DNA from: Micropterix aruncella
Lineage: Eukaryota > Arthropoda > Insecta > Lepidoptera > Micropterigidae
Direction: 5' to 3'
Assembly: GCA_944548615.1 (NCBI GenBank)
Contig: OX155954.1
Span: 4,293,424 to 4,357,423 of the forward strand
DNA: 64,000 nt
Shown: piece by piece, positions 23,761 through 36,900 of the stretch
Position numbering within the stretch: the stretch's first letter is position 1
Layout of the letters: every line of letters starts with the position of its first letter
Program-made: the position numbers and the translations under genes
The notes under the pieces: generated by a model
The model's input: the letters and a program-made list of their open reading frames with translations, nothing else
What the model was told of the DNA's origin: nothing
Databases searched by the model: none

Positions 23761-25195
23761 CGAGCAAATGTGACCTCAGTAACACTTTAGGAGGTTATGA
23801 AGAGCAGCGCTCGCACTGTAGTGTCGCTCATTACGTTTTTTTCATTTTCCCATACTTTTCAAATATATTCAAGTTATAGATACCATTTTGTTTACTGAAA
23901 AAATGTACGAAAAATTAGCTGTTTGCGAAATTAATTTCACTTATTTGCGATGTTTAGCAGTGTTTCATTTTTAACGCCAAAAACGATCATTATAAAAAAC
24001 ACTACAAATTTGAATTAAAAACTGAATATTAACGACTTTAAATCGTCGAAGAGCCATAAAATTCGGTTCGCCACAAGCCTTACATTATTTTATTACCGCA
24101 ATTAATCGTATTTTTTTTAAACAAATTTATATAACAAAACTATAGCTTTAATATATTCCAGTCGTATGTTACCCAGCGGGCTTACACTCACGCCCTTACT
24201 TCCAATTGCGACCAGATTACTCCGGTCTCCCGATTGGTTACGAGTTCGAGGTCGCTGCGCGGTCCTCTCTCTTACGAAGCGGTGAAGCGGTGTATGGTGT
24301 AAGTCATTATGAACAGTCTTAAACTTGTGATTTAAAAATTCCGCTAATGATGTAACGGGTCTTCATAAACTAAAGAAACATCATCTGCCAGAACGCTACC
24401 TATCAAATGGCTTCCCGAAACCGTTGCCAAATGTCGGATTGTTGACGATATATTTGCAAAGTGTAGAGACCTATTTTTTTTTATTTGTAGAGTACGGGCA
24501 ATAATTTTCACAGATTCACAGATGTTGAAACATCTTCAATGCAGACTATTCCCCTAAACTCTATATATATATACCGAAATCAAACGTAGGAGTGTGTATA
24601 CTGTATACTAATAAATAACAATCGACTAGACAGCCCAGCCATTCTAGCAAATATACAATTTCGTCTCTGGTGACATCGGACATCCCACATGGACGCGTGG
24701 CAGCTTCTGCCCTCGATTGTCAATGCTCTCGATGATGGTATCCGCCATGTTGGCTAACTCCGTCAGACTCTTCGGTCCACCGTCGTCGGGGTTAATCTTT
24801 GCGCCAAACGACAAAACAGCGATTATAGTTCGTTCATTGATAGCAATTTCAATATGTTTACAAAAATTTTAATCGCTCAAAAATCGCGATGATAATTATA
24901 GACGAGTACAATTAATTGCCCAATGACCGCCGATTCATCATTATTGTAAGTTACTACTATCAGTACCGACTTACTTATTTTATCACTACCGTTAAAACTT
25001 CCTTAGGTGACGGTTTCGACCGTTGTAGTCGACAGAACTAGTTGTACTTTACGGAGCTCATGGGGAGCTAATGGACTAAATGAAGTTCGGCCATTTGACC
25101 CATGTGTCAGCCCAACCCATCCGGTAGCCTCCACGCAAAAGTGCGGGCCCGGGTAGGGCTCTGTGCCTGCGGGCCAGTTTCAATACAAATAATAA
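23761..25195. other. Non-coding; possible gag scrap at 24650-24800
   Basis: No gene is supported. On the minus strand at 24650-24800 a 50-codon stretch includes LTELANMADTIIES, reminiscent of the Gag C-terminal region of Gypsy-type elements, but it is too short to assign. 24180-24300 is GC-rich with no recognised content. Confidence 0.35.
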
Positions 25196-25390
25196 AACAA
25201 TGTAAAATCGAAAACTATCGCGGTTGTTTGACATTATAAAGAGGATAGAAACGAATTTACCGAGTGAAATTTGTAGCACCCTACGTTTCGGTGACGTTGC
25301 AGCCGCCGTTGTTCAGGGAAGACTATAAGAGCTGTCAATCCGTTGTTTTGCGGGTAGGCCGCATATAGCTGCCGCCACTGCGTAGGTTAA
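25196..25390 (+). repeat. Hairpin-element family F, arm plus loop (copy 2)
   Basis: Matches 50350-50522 of the complete element, arm and loop, including TTGTTTTGCGGGTAGGCCGC and GCTGCCGCCACTG, then stops exactly where the second arm would begin. Confidence 0.85.
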
Positions 25391-27555
25391 AACTCCTTTT
25401 TTTCTTCTCGATTAGATTTTTTGTCGGCTATAATAAATGCGATATTCAGGTTCGATGCAAGATGCTTCATTTTCGGTCCTCATTTTTAATATTTAATTTA
25501 CACATTATATACATACAATTAAGCGTTTATGGAAATATAGCATTTTTACAAGATTTTCCTTACCTTGCAATGTTTGTCAGTTTGTTTAGGTCAAATCTTA
25601 CAAGCTGAATTAGAACCACTTCCTCTTATCCTATGAAGTTGAAATTTTACATGTTGGTTCAGTTCCGATGACAATGTATTTTTAAGGTAAGCATGACTTG
25701 ATTCTGCACCCAGGATTGGCTCCCGACGAAGCTACTCTTCCACGATCAACAACACAGTCACGAAATTTTGTATATACCGCAGTTTTTATATATGTTGATT
25801 ACATCGCAGAAGTAATACGGAGAGAAAGAATGCCATCTATTAGTCTTTTTGAATATTAAAGTGCGTAATTATTGTGTATTGAAATAAATATGTAACAAAA
25901 AATTATTAAATCTTCCTGTAAATAATATGAAAATAATATAGAGCTATGATAGCACCGTTTAGCATGGTATAGTCGTGTTTAGAGCGTCATCTAAAAAACG
26001 CCGCCATACTGTTATACCACGAAAGTCGCTATATTAAACAAAATAATAAAAGATTATTCAATGTTTGCAACTACGAGTGCCATCGATACGTTGCGTTTCG
26101 TAGTCAAATCATAGTTTCTAAATTATAGGACGACGTTAATACATCATACGAAATATAATCCATGCCTCCGTCAAGCATTGCAGCTAATTCAGAAAATCAT
26201 TATTCTGAAAATAATCAATAATATGGTCATTTTAGTTTATTTATAAGTTGCAAAAACAATTTATAAACACATTTTGTAAATCATCACACCTATTCACATG
26301 ACGGTAACACGTTTTTTAAAAATGTTTTCAACAGTTACATTCCTTGTATCCTAGAACCCGGGTTATCAATTACAGCGAGTCACTGACCTTGCAAAGCCGA
26401 TTGGCTATCGTGGCCAAACAATGTAAAAATCTCTTTCCAGACACAATACAGCCCCGAGAGTCTGATATTGAAAACGGGCTCTAGCCACGTCATGGCAGAA
26501 TTTTGGAAACAGTGAAATAACAAAGCATATTAAATTTTGGAAATATGTGCCCTGCACAGCAAAGCTTCTTAGTAATCTATCGACAGCCGATACCATACGT
26601 ATGCGGATGCGTTCCAGTGGCTATTTCTGGTGACTCCTTAAGTTTTCCAGGTAAAGGTAAGCTACATGCTCTTTAAGTAACAATGCCGTAAGTCATGATC
26701 GACTGAGCTAAGACAAGCCCCCGGATTCTGAAGCGACGATACACGATTGTCGTCACTCGACGACATATGCGATTCTGGAAGCGATATGACAGCACATGAG
26801 GTGTCGCCTGCATTGAAATGACAGTAAAAATCCCCATTCAGCAATAATTACTGACTATTCCCACCAAAGTCGATTGAAATTTGAATATAAGGATGTTCGA
26901 TTTAATAAATAAAGGAAGCGATCCGAATTGCCCTCAGCTAAAATCACTAAGCACGCTCAGAGCCCGTTCCGAATTGAGCAAACGCCGCTCACTGCTAAAC
27001 GGCCGACCTCAGACAATCAGAACACGATCTCGGGTGGGAATCATGGGGAAAGTATCGAGATCCGAGATTAGCCGACGATTCTAAAACAGAATCAGTCAAG
27101 TCGTCAGATCGAGGACGATATAGAATTAAATGTCGTGTCGCGTTGACGTATCGTATCGCCACTTCAGAATCGGGGTGGAGTATACTCAAATCTTAGATAA
27201 AACTTAAATAGCACAATTTAAAAGTTGTGTTCATTTAAACATAAGCATTTACCAATTCAATCAGGGAAGTCCTTCGCTGCCTAAATATACGCATCATTCT
27301 ATCAACGAATTTTTTAAAAAAAATACTGAAACCCTTTAAAATATTTATTATTCAATTATTATCACAGAGCACTGCTACATTAGTTACACACTTTAATTTT
27401 CAGCTGATAGGCCATGGAATTGGCTGGATTTTGTTTATGACGCAAATATTATATTTTAAATTTAAATAAAACTGTACATAGTATGATTTTTATACTAAAA
27501 TGCATACATTTTATATGCTATATATGTATAGATTTATTTTTTTTGCTAATGGTAA
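25391..27555. other. Non-coding; family H repeat at 25585-25775
   Basis: 25585-25775 is an inverted relative of the repeat at 28970-29330 (shared GATTGGCTCCCGACGA-type and CACGAAATTTTGT blocks). No ORF with domain features elsewhere; short open frames at 26400-27190 are unsupported. Confidence 0.45.
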
Positions 27556-27559
27556 GTTT

Positions 27560-27945
27560 TGTTTACACGACTGCCTCACAAAAAAAGGAGTGTAATGTGT
27601 TCAGGGTTCATCTATGTATGTTTTTCGTTTCTTTATTCCACCATAACTTTTAAACTCTTTAACCAATTTTAAAGTGTGTGGTATTGGTAAAATCCTTAGG
27701 TCCTCCCGAGTATCATAAAGTACCTTAACAGTCCAAATATCAACTAAGTAGATGTCTAAATGTCCAAATGTCTAAATGTCAATCATTTAACATATATATA
27801 TCGTATTTAAATGAATGGTCTAATTGAATACATATTAGACCTTTCATTTGACACTAAATACGATATATTTATGTTAAATGATTGACATGAATACATGTAT
27901 CTAATATATATGGATAAATACATAAACCACAAATATTTGATAAAC
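27560..27945 (-). repeat. Dispersed repeat family M, copy 2 (inverted)
   Basis: Reverse complement of the family M block order, from TTTACACGACTGCC at 27562 to ATAAACCACAAATATTTG near 27932. It also contains an inner inverted repeat around 27809-27868 built from the CGTATTTAAATGAATGGTCTAAT block. Confidence 0.8.
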
Positions 27946-28645
27946 AACCGTAATAAAAATAAATATAAATACAATAGTTAACTTCCTTTAACGGCAATCG
28001 TGTTTTTAATTTTTTTAAATATACTTACTAGTTATTTTTGAACAAAAAAACCTGCCTACTAACATACATGTATCACGTATTTTATGTTTGCATTAAGAAT
28101 ATAGGATGAGAACCTATAGAGAAAAAACATATATTTAGAATGCTTCATGTGATCTTTCTGTATGACGACAGTTTAGACAAATTTTGCCATCATCCCTTTT
28201 AAAACGAAAATATCTCGCCTCAGTGTAACGATTCGTTGGTCATACTCTTAATAGTGGTTGTAGTTTTTTTTATTTTTAATGACGCAACTTGTGTAGACTA
28301 AGCATGTGAGATTAGTGGTCGAAATACGACCGAGCAGTTTTATCTATCTATCACAATGCCCTCCAATAAATTCTGATGACCTGGGTGGGCACACCTCCGG
28401 GAGTTACAATTTCAGGCCACAAGAGTTTAAATATTCCGTCGGGCCAATTTGAGCGAGCCCCGCAACTTCCGCTTTGTTGGTAATCGCATTATCCCCCCGC
28501 TCAACCTTTTGTGCAAAAACGTCTTATGTTTTAGGCGCCAAAGGACCAAAGTTTAATTAACTGGACCCGCTGCTAGGCTCGGGGAGTCGACGTCGCGCGG
28601 CTTCGACAGCAATCCTCATCAATATTTTCGGGACAACGGTATTTC
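27946..28645. other. Non-coding, nothing recognised
   Basis: A G+C-richer block lies at about 28370-28620 without ORF or repeat partner in this window. Confidence 0.45.
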
Positions 28646-28650
28646 ACTAA

Positions 28651-28953
28651 AGCAGTTTTTTTCAACCAGTGGGTCACGACCCCCTGGGGGTTCGCAAGGA
28701 GACTCCCGGGGGTCGCAGTCTATTAAAAAATAAAAATCTAACATTTTACAAAAAAGATATTATATAATATGCAAACATTTACAGCTTCGGAAGAGAAACA
28801 TATTATGTATTTTTGCTATTTTTTTACCAAACTTTATGTTGATCTAAGATGGAAACAGGTAAGCACAGCTTCGAAAGCGAAAAACACTTAAAATTAATGA
28901 ATATTTTTTACCACAAAAGGGGTCGCGATCCTAAATAGGTTGAAAAAGCAAAC
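28651..28953. mobile_element. Small hAT-type MITE, probable
   Basis: Ends are imperfect inverted repeats: TTTTTTTCAACC plus GGGTCACGACCCC on the left against GGGGTCGCGATCC plus GGTTGAAAAAGC on the right. About 300 bp with no ORF. Its layout resembles the better-defined element at 55837-56146. An 8 bp target duplication is not clear. Confidence 0.5.
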
Positions 28954-28959
28954 CCTGGG

Positions 28960-29330
28960 TGCCGCAGTCCTGTCTTGGTGAAAATTAGAACGGGCTGACG
29001 TAATTACAATACACAAAATTTTGTGTCTGTGCTGTTGACCGTCGAGGAATCTCCTCGTCGGAATCCAACCATCGGTGCAGCAGCCATGTCATGGTAAAAC
29101 TCATAACGGGCTATCATAACTGAATGAGTACACAAAATTTCGTGCCTGTACTGTTGACCGTTGAGGAGTTCCCTTGTCGGGAGCCAACCCAGGGTGTAGA
29201 ATTAGGTCATGCTTACCATGACCTAATTCTAAGAATTTAGAATTAGGTCAGGCCAACCCAGGGTGTAGTATTAGGTCATAAGAAAATGCATTGTCATCGG
29301 AATTCAACCAACATATACATTTTCAAATTC
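28960..29330 (-). repeat. Family H repeat with two ~120 bp units
   Basis: Two diverged tandem units share ACACAAAATTT(T/C)GTG, CTGTTGACCGT(C/T)GAGGA and GTCGG-A-CCAACC. A small palindrome of the AATTAGGTCATG/CATGACCTAATT type sits at about 29200-29232. Orientation is opposite to 25585-25775. Confidence 0.6.
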
Positions 29331-30334
29331 ATATGATAGTATTGGAGGAGTTCTCTCAATTCCACATGGATCCCATCATCAGAACAGAATTTTGATAAAA
29401 ATAAATTATTAGTTTAAAAAAAAAAACACTAAAAACACGCTTTTAGGCTATGATACGATATTCACATCCACACGGCTATGATACGATATTCCATCATGGA
29501 ATGCCAGTGCCTATCTTCCGGCTTCATCATCAGACCTCGAAACCTAATCGTGGGCAAAGTTCATTCCAAGACTTTTCTAACAAGTCCAAACACAGCATGA
29601 TACGATGTTCCATCATGAAGTTCCAGTTCATATCTTCCGACTCCATCATCAGATCAGTTCGACAGTACCATATTATTGTATTGTCATCAGAACTACATAC
29701 AGCTGCCAATTTTCATGACGCTACGATCCTTGAAAGATGGTTAAATTAGTTACCTTAGATTCCATTACATAGTTACATACAGGACGACCTAATAAAAGTG
29801 TGTTAATGAGACCAATCTGGGAGTATATCCTTTCAAACGAAGAAAGAATGTTGTTCTGAGGTAACAAACATTAAAAAAAAGGATACAACCGAATTGATAA
29901 CCTCCTCCTTTTTTTGGAGTCGGCTAATAATAGATGTACTGTCTGTCTGATCGAACTTAATAGACTCCGACACCGTTTGACCTATCACCATGATAGTTGG
30001 CACATAAATGTATATTTTCATGGAGAAAATTGTCAAGCTATCCGCGTTGTTGTAACTAACCACTTGATGGCGCTGCAGCACATCAAACTCTACATTGCTC
30101 AACCGATCACCATGATTGGTATACATAGACATACATAGACAGACATACAAATTGGTATACATAGACATTTGGGCCCGCATAATATTTTCGGCTTAATAAC
30201 TTTATTCTAACTTGCCACCAGATGGCGCTGCAGCACATCAACTTATATACCGCTCAACCGATTGCCATGAAAATTAGTATACATATGTATTTGAGAATGG
30301 ATGTAACACGGGCAACGCTGGGTAATACCACTAG
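29331..30334 (+). mobile_element. Non-autonomous Helitron-like element, 3' end
   Basis: The right end reads CGGGCAACGCTGGGTAATACCACTAG|T: a short hairpin-forming GC stretch about 10 bases before CTAG, the hallmark of a Helitron 3' terminus. Upstream are two diverged copies of a block containing GATGGCGCTGCAGCACATCAA (30067 and 30220). The 5' boundary is uncertain; 29441-29760 contains paired ATGATACGAT blocks that may belong to it. No Rep/helicase coding sequence. Confidence 0.55.
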
Positions 30335-31569
30335 TAAAGTTATACATTTTTTTGTCTCTCCTAAAAAATATTGATAAGGGTTTATGTGCCCTTTCTGCGA
30401 TTAGCTATTCTAAATTGAACATTATTAAAAAAAAAAGGATTAAAATACGAATCGACTTTTCGACTTCGACTGGCGTCTCGGGCTTCGCGACTCCCGCCGC
30501 TATCGGCGTCGTCTCAGTGGAAAATCTTCGCGCGCCACTGAGCATTCGCCTTCTCTCTTTGTTTCGATTATTACGCTCTATTGGGCCGTGCAGGACAATG
30601 AATGCCATTATACAAACATAAATTATAATCGTCTTATTCCCTCTACTCACCCCCACCCCCACTATTTAGCGGCAATGGTGCGGTTATAAATCAATTCGCT
30701 ATTGTCACACTTCAAGGTGCAGAATACGACGCAAAACGCGAAGGGAGGGTGTCTTGCACGGGGAGCCAAAAACAGATTAGAAATATGGTCGACAAGGGAA
30801 TCAAGGAATTTTCGACTGAAGAGCGAAATTCTATATTCTGAGGTAGACGCCGCCAATTTTGACGGGGTATTGCGTAACAAAGGCCATAAAAGCACCAATA
30901 AGTGCCTATGTAAAATAGCTACAAATCGATGTTACTTGTAACTCCAGTCAGTCGCTAAAGGAATATGGGAATTTTCGCCTGATAAATGAAATCTTGTATT
31001 CTGAGATAGACGCCGCCAATATTGACGAGGTATTGCGTAATAGAAACAACAACTGTGATGTTGCGGGAAGAAAAGATGAAGTCTCGGGCAGGCATGATGA
31101 TGACAAACATCACAACAATATTGTGTCGTCATGCCTAAAATTCCGAGCGCATCAAAATCCCCAACCAAAATATATTATTTATGGCAGTAAATGCACTATG
31201 CAAACAATATCGGTATACCCGGATTAGCTTCACTAAAAGCGGGGCTAATGGATATTTCAAACCAAAAGTGGAAATCTTTACAAGCGAAACGCTAAAATTT
31301 CGAAATAAAACGTCAACACAAAAACAACCCTCGCGCGGGAACAAAGAAAATGTCGGAAATAACGCTTAAACGGCACGTGCATTAAACGGGGCAATAAAAC
31401 TTACCCGATATGCACCGCTTAAAAAAGGATTAAGCCATCCCGTCGCCGACCGTAAAATCAACCCAACCCTCGAGAAATCGTAAACACCCTCGAGCCAGGC
31501 AGGTACCAACAGATGACTCATATTTTGAAAGCGCCAGCTTAGATATTGGATCACTAGAAATCCAGAAAA
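30335..31569. repeat. Non-coding with an ~85 bp motif duplicated
   Basis: A block ending in TATTCTGAG(G/A)TAGACGCCGCC and then GACG(G/A)GGTATTGCGTAA occurs at about 30800-30885 and 30958-31045. A third, shorter copy sits at 34806-34848, next to the broken gag. Frames here are short and show no family match. Confidence 0.6.
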
Positions 31570-31914
31570 TTGCTGCCATAAAAATGTCTTAATGTTTAGA
31601 ATAATTTAATTTAATTTTTAGTCTAAGTCCGAACTAAATCGGCCAATAACTTGCGAAATTATTTAAATTTAACATAAATATGACATAACTATAAGACATG
31701 ATTATTAAAATATATGTGTAAAATAATCATAAGATAATATAAGTTAAAGTTTAAGTTCTTATGTACAATCTTAACTTTAGGAAAATAGTATGCAATATTA
31801 TATTATCTTAGCTTTATACAAACGGTATACAACCATCCGTCGGCCGGCGACCGCGCGCGTACGGGGTACAAAAAACCCCCACCACTCACACACACCGGCC
31901 GCAGCGGCCAGACC

Positions 31915-31921
31915 TATATAA
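31915..31921 (+). promoter_or_regulatory. TATA box of the BEL-2 LTR
   Basis: TATATAA in a GC-rich setting, about 1.75 kb before the gag ATG, with an AATAAA at 32293-32298. TATA followed by a poly(A) signal within about 400 bp is the usual layout of an LTR. Confidence 0.55.
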
Positions 31922-32373
31922 GCGAGGCCGCCCGCCGATATCGGCAGAACTTCATCGAACTTTCTTAGAACTTGCTTTGCATTAGATCTTCTTCGTAGAG
32001 TTTCATCTCACGTCTTCGAGTGTCATCAAGTAAAAAGTGCATCAACCGTAGGACGAATTTGTGTAAGAAATATTATTTGTGAACATTATTTTTATTTGTG
32101 ATTTCTCTTGTAATTTTCTTATGTATTTGTGTCAATCATATGTCCGACGAGTTGAGTGTATCAAAGAAGTTCTCGGGTATTTCACAGAAAATATCCTAAA
32201 AACCGTATAAAGAACCGATAATATACGAGTCTAATAAATATTTCCTAAATTAGTATAAAATCATATATAGTGAAGTACATTTTAAAAAAGGAAATAAACA
32301 CTTTAATTGCTTAAAAGCCTTTTTATAATCATCAAAGAGTAGTATTTTTTATTATCCAAAACCTCGAGTGCAT

Positions 32374-33161
32374 ATCCTAGGTAGTGATGGGTGTGATCAC
32401 GAATAGCAATAACAATAACGTGTGATATTTGCAATCACGAAGAACGCGTTACGAGAATTTGAAAGAACATGCTATTTGAATCACGGCTACGAACAGCACC
32501 GCGTTGCCATCACTCGGCGCCGCTACGACGCGACCGATCACGCGTGATTATATGATCAGTGATTGGCCGTTCTCACTGATCGCCGTCGAACGACCGCGCG
32601 GCGCGCCACTGAACGATGATCGGTGAGCGCCTAATTGAACCGTTCATTTGGTTTCGTTCATTCTTGATGTGATCGGCGATCAGTGGATCAGTGATTTGCC
32701 GTTCGTTCTGGGCGAACGCCCGCGCCGGCTGGACGATGACTGATGAGTGGCGCGTTCATTTCGTACGTAACGTGAATTTGGACACTGTTGTCGCATGAAT
32801 TTGGACACTGTTATCGCTCGTGTCGTAATCGTTCGTGTAAATGAGTTTGCTCATGATTTGTTAAAGCAATAAAATAACATTATTTCAGAAAGACGAACTC
32901 GGCTTAGCACCAAAAGAGCAAGAGAGATAATCTTTCTGAACGCTAATTCTTCTAATTACTAATAAATATTAAGCAAATATAATGCGCGTTTCTGTTATCA
33001 GTTATCACATTGACGAAACTTTGTTACTTAACGTTTCACAGTACATTTCAGTACAATCACGAAAATCACGAGTAGCAGTTATTATCACGCGTGAAAAAAT
33101 ACCAGTAACGTGATTGTTGCGTGATTTAAAATTGAGAATCACGCCCATCACTAATCCTAGG
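32374..33161. mobile_element. hAT-type MITE, 772 bp, perfect 8 bp target duplication
   Basis: The element proper is 32382-33153. Its ends are inverted repeats (TAGTGATGGGTGTGAT on the left, AATCACGCCCATCACTA on the right), and it is flanked by ATCCTAGG on both sides (32374-32381 and 33154-33161). An 8 bp duplication and TAGTGATGGG-type ends are hAT characters. The interior holds two diverged ~120 bp GC-rich units (GATCAGTGATT-GCCGTTC, then GACGATGA) and no transposase. It sits in the leader of BEL-2, so it is younger than that insertion. Confidence 0.92.
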
Positions 33162-33670
33162 AGATACAACCTACAGCAGATTCGACACGACCCGAGCGAC
33201 GTTTAAAAGCGACCCGAACCTTTGAAGCACCGACTGGAGAGACGACCACTGACTGCAGAACAGCACCGAGTGAACCTTCAACCGACTGCCCGAAGAAGAG
33301 GCTTTCGACAACGCCGCCCGACGTCACCGCTGGCCTTACAACCCGGGGGGTTAAATCTGTATGTAGGCCATTAACACGGCGACTGGAAATTATGTGTGGG
33401 GACAGGCGCGGTGAGGCAGGAATCTGAAAAAGCCGGATTCCATCATATCGTCGGCTACGAGCTGAGACCAGCCCATCGTCGGTCTTCGAGACGGATCCAC
33501 CTCATCGTTGACCGTCGAGCTGAAGCCCCCACATCGTTGGTCCTTCGAGACGGGATAGGAAATCAGGACCTTAAGCAGAAAACAGGTTACAGAAACAAAC
33601 CCTCGAGGTAAAAAATAATAAAAAATATTTTTTTATTTTTTTTACAAAAAAAATAAAAAACAGCTCCGAG

Positions 33671-34813
33671 ATGTCGACACCGCGTCAAACGAGCGCGGAA
33701 CGCACAGAGAGCGCTAGAAGAAGCGCCAGGATTGCAGACAAAGCATGCGACAAAAGCCAGATCGACGCTCACAGGCAAGAACTACGAGCCGATCAACATG
33801 ATGCCGCAAGATCTGCAGTCAGGACGACGACCGCTGAGAGACCAGCCAGCAGAGCACAGTCTACCAGCAGCAGGGCGCCGTCAATAATAAGTCATCGATC
33901 GTCCAGATCAGCAACCACCACCATCAGGAGGCGACAATTGGAAGCGGAGATGGAAGCCGTCCAGGAAAAAGCCGCAGCTATAGCCGCAGCCATAGCCGCA
34001 GCAGCGAACGCAGCCCAAGCGGAATCCGCCGCCAAATTCGCAGCCGAGACTCGCCGAATCGAATCAGAACGGATCGACCGACAACTCGAACTGCGGAAAC
34101 TCCTGATAGAGGCAGAGGTCGAGGAAGAACTATATATGGACGACGACGACCAAATGAGCGGAGCCGACAGCCGAGCGGAGCGACAGAGCCGCCGACTAAC
34201 GACCGGACGTACAGAGGAATGGGTGAACGAGCGAGAATTAAGGGACGACGACGCCGCAGAAAAAACAACGAGCGACGCCGCCTTTCAACGAGCCGTCGCG
34301 AGCGCCGTTACGCAAGCGATCGCTGCCACCGCAGCCGCCGCCAACTCACATCCAAGAGCCTCCTCCTACGAGCGGCAGTTAAGAGACGACGACGCCACGG
34401 ACAAAAAGGCGAGCGACGCCGCGTTACAACGAGCCGTCGCAAGCGCCGTCACGAAAGCGATCGCCGATAACGCCGCAGCCGCCACCGCCAATCGACCGAG
34501 TGACACCGCCCGAGCGAGCAATTACACCCGACCGAGCGGCGACGTCCCGACGATGAAAAAAGAGGAAGAATGCAGCCCGCCCGACGTCTACATGATGCAG
34601 ACCCAAACGAAGATGCTGCGCAGCCTTCCCCAGTTCGACGGCAGCATGCAGGAGTGGCCAATATACGCCGCACTATTCGACCAGGGGTCGACAATGTGCG
34701 GATTCACCAACGCGGACAATCTGCTGCGACTACAACAAAGCCTACGAGGACCCGCGCGCGAGGCAGTACGCGCGATGTTACTAGATCCCGGCAATGTCCA
34801 ATGTGTATTCTGA
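33671..34813 (+). pseudogene. gag: BEL/Pao gag N-terminal half, truncated
   Basis: 380-codon frame. Residues 1-120 are basic and Ser/Arg-rich. Residues 120-160 are Ala/Glu-rich and probably coiled coil (AAAIAAAIAAAANAAQAESA). Residues about 185-290 hold two copies of a ~53-residue unit, RELRDDDAAEKTTSDAAFQR and RQLRDDDATDKKASDAALQR. From LPQFDGSMQEWPIYAALFDQ the sequence is the start of the DUF1759 Gag core (GPAREAVRAMLL). That domain is cut at about residue 376, where foreign sequence supplies the stop. No zinc knuckles remain. The ATG at 33671 follows an A/T-rich stretch and gives a sensible N-terminus. Confidence 0.82.
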
Positions 34814-34862
34814 GACAGCCGCCGCCAATATTGACGAGGTATTGCCATTGATTTTAATAATA

Positions 34863-35263
34863 GCCCAGTCAAATAAGAACAAATTTCGACGTTTGACGGA
34901 AATAATTGGTAATTGCTTGAAACTTGGCATATGTTCTTTGATGCGTAGGTACTGTTCAACATACTAAAAGTCCCCTACTCTACCTTTTGCGCTGGAGCCA
35001 TCATCTTGGATAAATGGCGCTCTGATTCAGTTTTTCGCTTATATCTCCCTTACTTTAGCGATATCGGAATTATGCCTAGCGAAAACAATAAAGCTTATAA
35101 CGCTAAAGTTAACGAGCTATAAGCGAAAAACTGAATCGGAGCGCCATTTTCCCAAGATAGCTAAACGGTAGAGTAGGGGACTTTTAGTAGCATCAAAGAA
35201 CATCTATGCGAAGTTTCAAGCTAATACCATTTATTTCTCCTAAAATTCCTTATTAGACTGGGC
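34863..35263. mobile_element. Long-inverted-repeat MITE flanked by TA (TcMar-like)
   Basis: The outer ends are GCCCAGTCAAATAAG and CTTATTAGACTGGGC, flanked by TA at 34861-34862 and 35264-35265. Complementarity continues inward through most of the 401 bp (for example AAAAGTCCCCTACTCTACC against GGTAGAGTAGGGGACTTTT, and CTGATTCAGTTTTTCGCTTA against its complement), giving arms of roughly 180 bp with a short loop near 35080. Non-coding. Confidence 0.88.
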
Positions 35264-36405
<1,142 letters not shown>

Positions 36406-36409
36406 CCGT

Positions 36410-36900
36410 TTGTGTTCCGTTACACAGCCGCCTCAGGCGGCGCGGTTCGTTTCTCGGCTAGCCTCTTGCGGCCCGGCGTTAAAATTTGATTAAAATGTAC
36501 GGTAGAATTAAAATATTATAAGTGAAACTTATGTAAGAGATTTTCTAACCAATATTTCACAATGTAATTTCCGCCCAATCTTGTATCAAATTTCAAGTCT
36601 CTAAGTCCAATATTTCGAGATTGAAATATGACTAGTGCGCCCCCTGGTGGACCGAAATCAACCACAACATCCTTTTCAACGCCAAATGATGCCTGCATAC
36701 CAAATTTCAGCTCAATCGGAAGAAGCGTTTGGGCGACATCGTGGAGGAATACACACAGACAGACATACACGCACAGAATTCAATCTGGAAATTGTCCTAA
36801 TCGTCTCAGGGGAGCTCAATATAAATATTTCCGTCTTCATCTCAATGCGCGTTCACAATACTTTCCCTGCTGCTCGGTTGAAAGGCCGGGAAAGTAAAAA
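36410..36900 (+). repeat. Dispersed repeat family P, copy 1
   Basis: Shares ordered blocks with 45265-45765 (+) and 39385-39755 (-): GTTCGTTTCTCGG, CAAATTTCAAGTCTCTAA, TCCAATATTTCGAG, ACTAGTGCGCCCCC, ATTTCAGCTCAATCGGA, AATATTTCCGTCTTCATCTC and a final GGCCGGGAAAGTAAAA. Open frames inside it are not conserved between copies and are not genes. Class unknown. Confidence 0.8.

Larger units (their letters stand above)
31600..34805 (+). mobile_element. Second BEL/Pao element, 5' end only
   Basis: A promoter-bearing LTR-like region (about 31600-32370), a leader interrupted by a hAT-type MITE (32382-33153), and a gag frame from 33671 that ends abruptly at about 34800. No protease, RT or integrase follows. 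The LTR's left boundary is not determined. The much higher G+C of the leader and gag compared with flanking DNA supports a single foreign unit. Confidence 0.7.

Noticed and set aside
33978..34694. Arg-rich frames antisense and frame-shifted to BEL-2 gag
   Set aside because: GC-rich shadow frames of the gag coding strand.
34588..34962. Minus-strand frames sharing AIPRQYWRRLSQNT at 30932-31168 and 34588-34962 as a possible conserved peptide
   Set aside because: The shared peptide is just the translation of the triplicated ~45 bp DNA motif; the frames diverge completely outside it.
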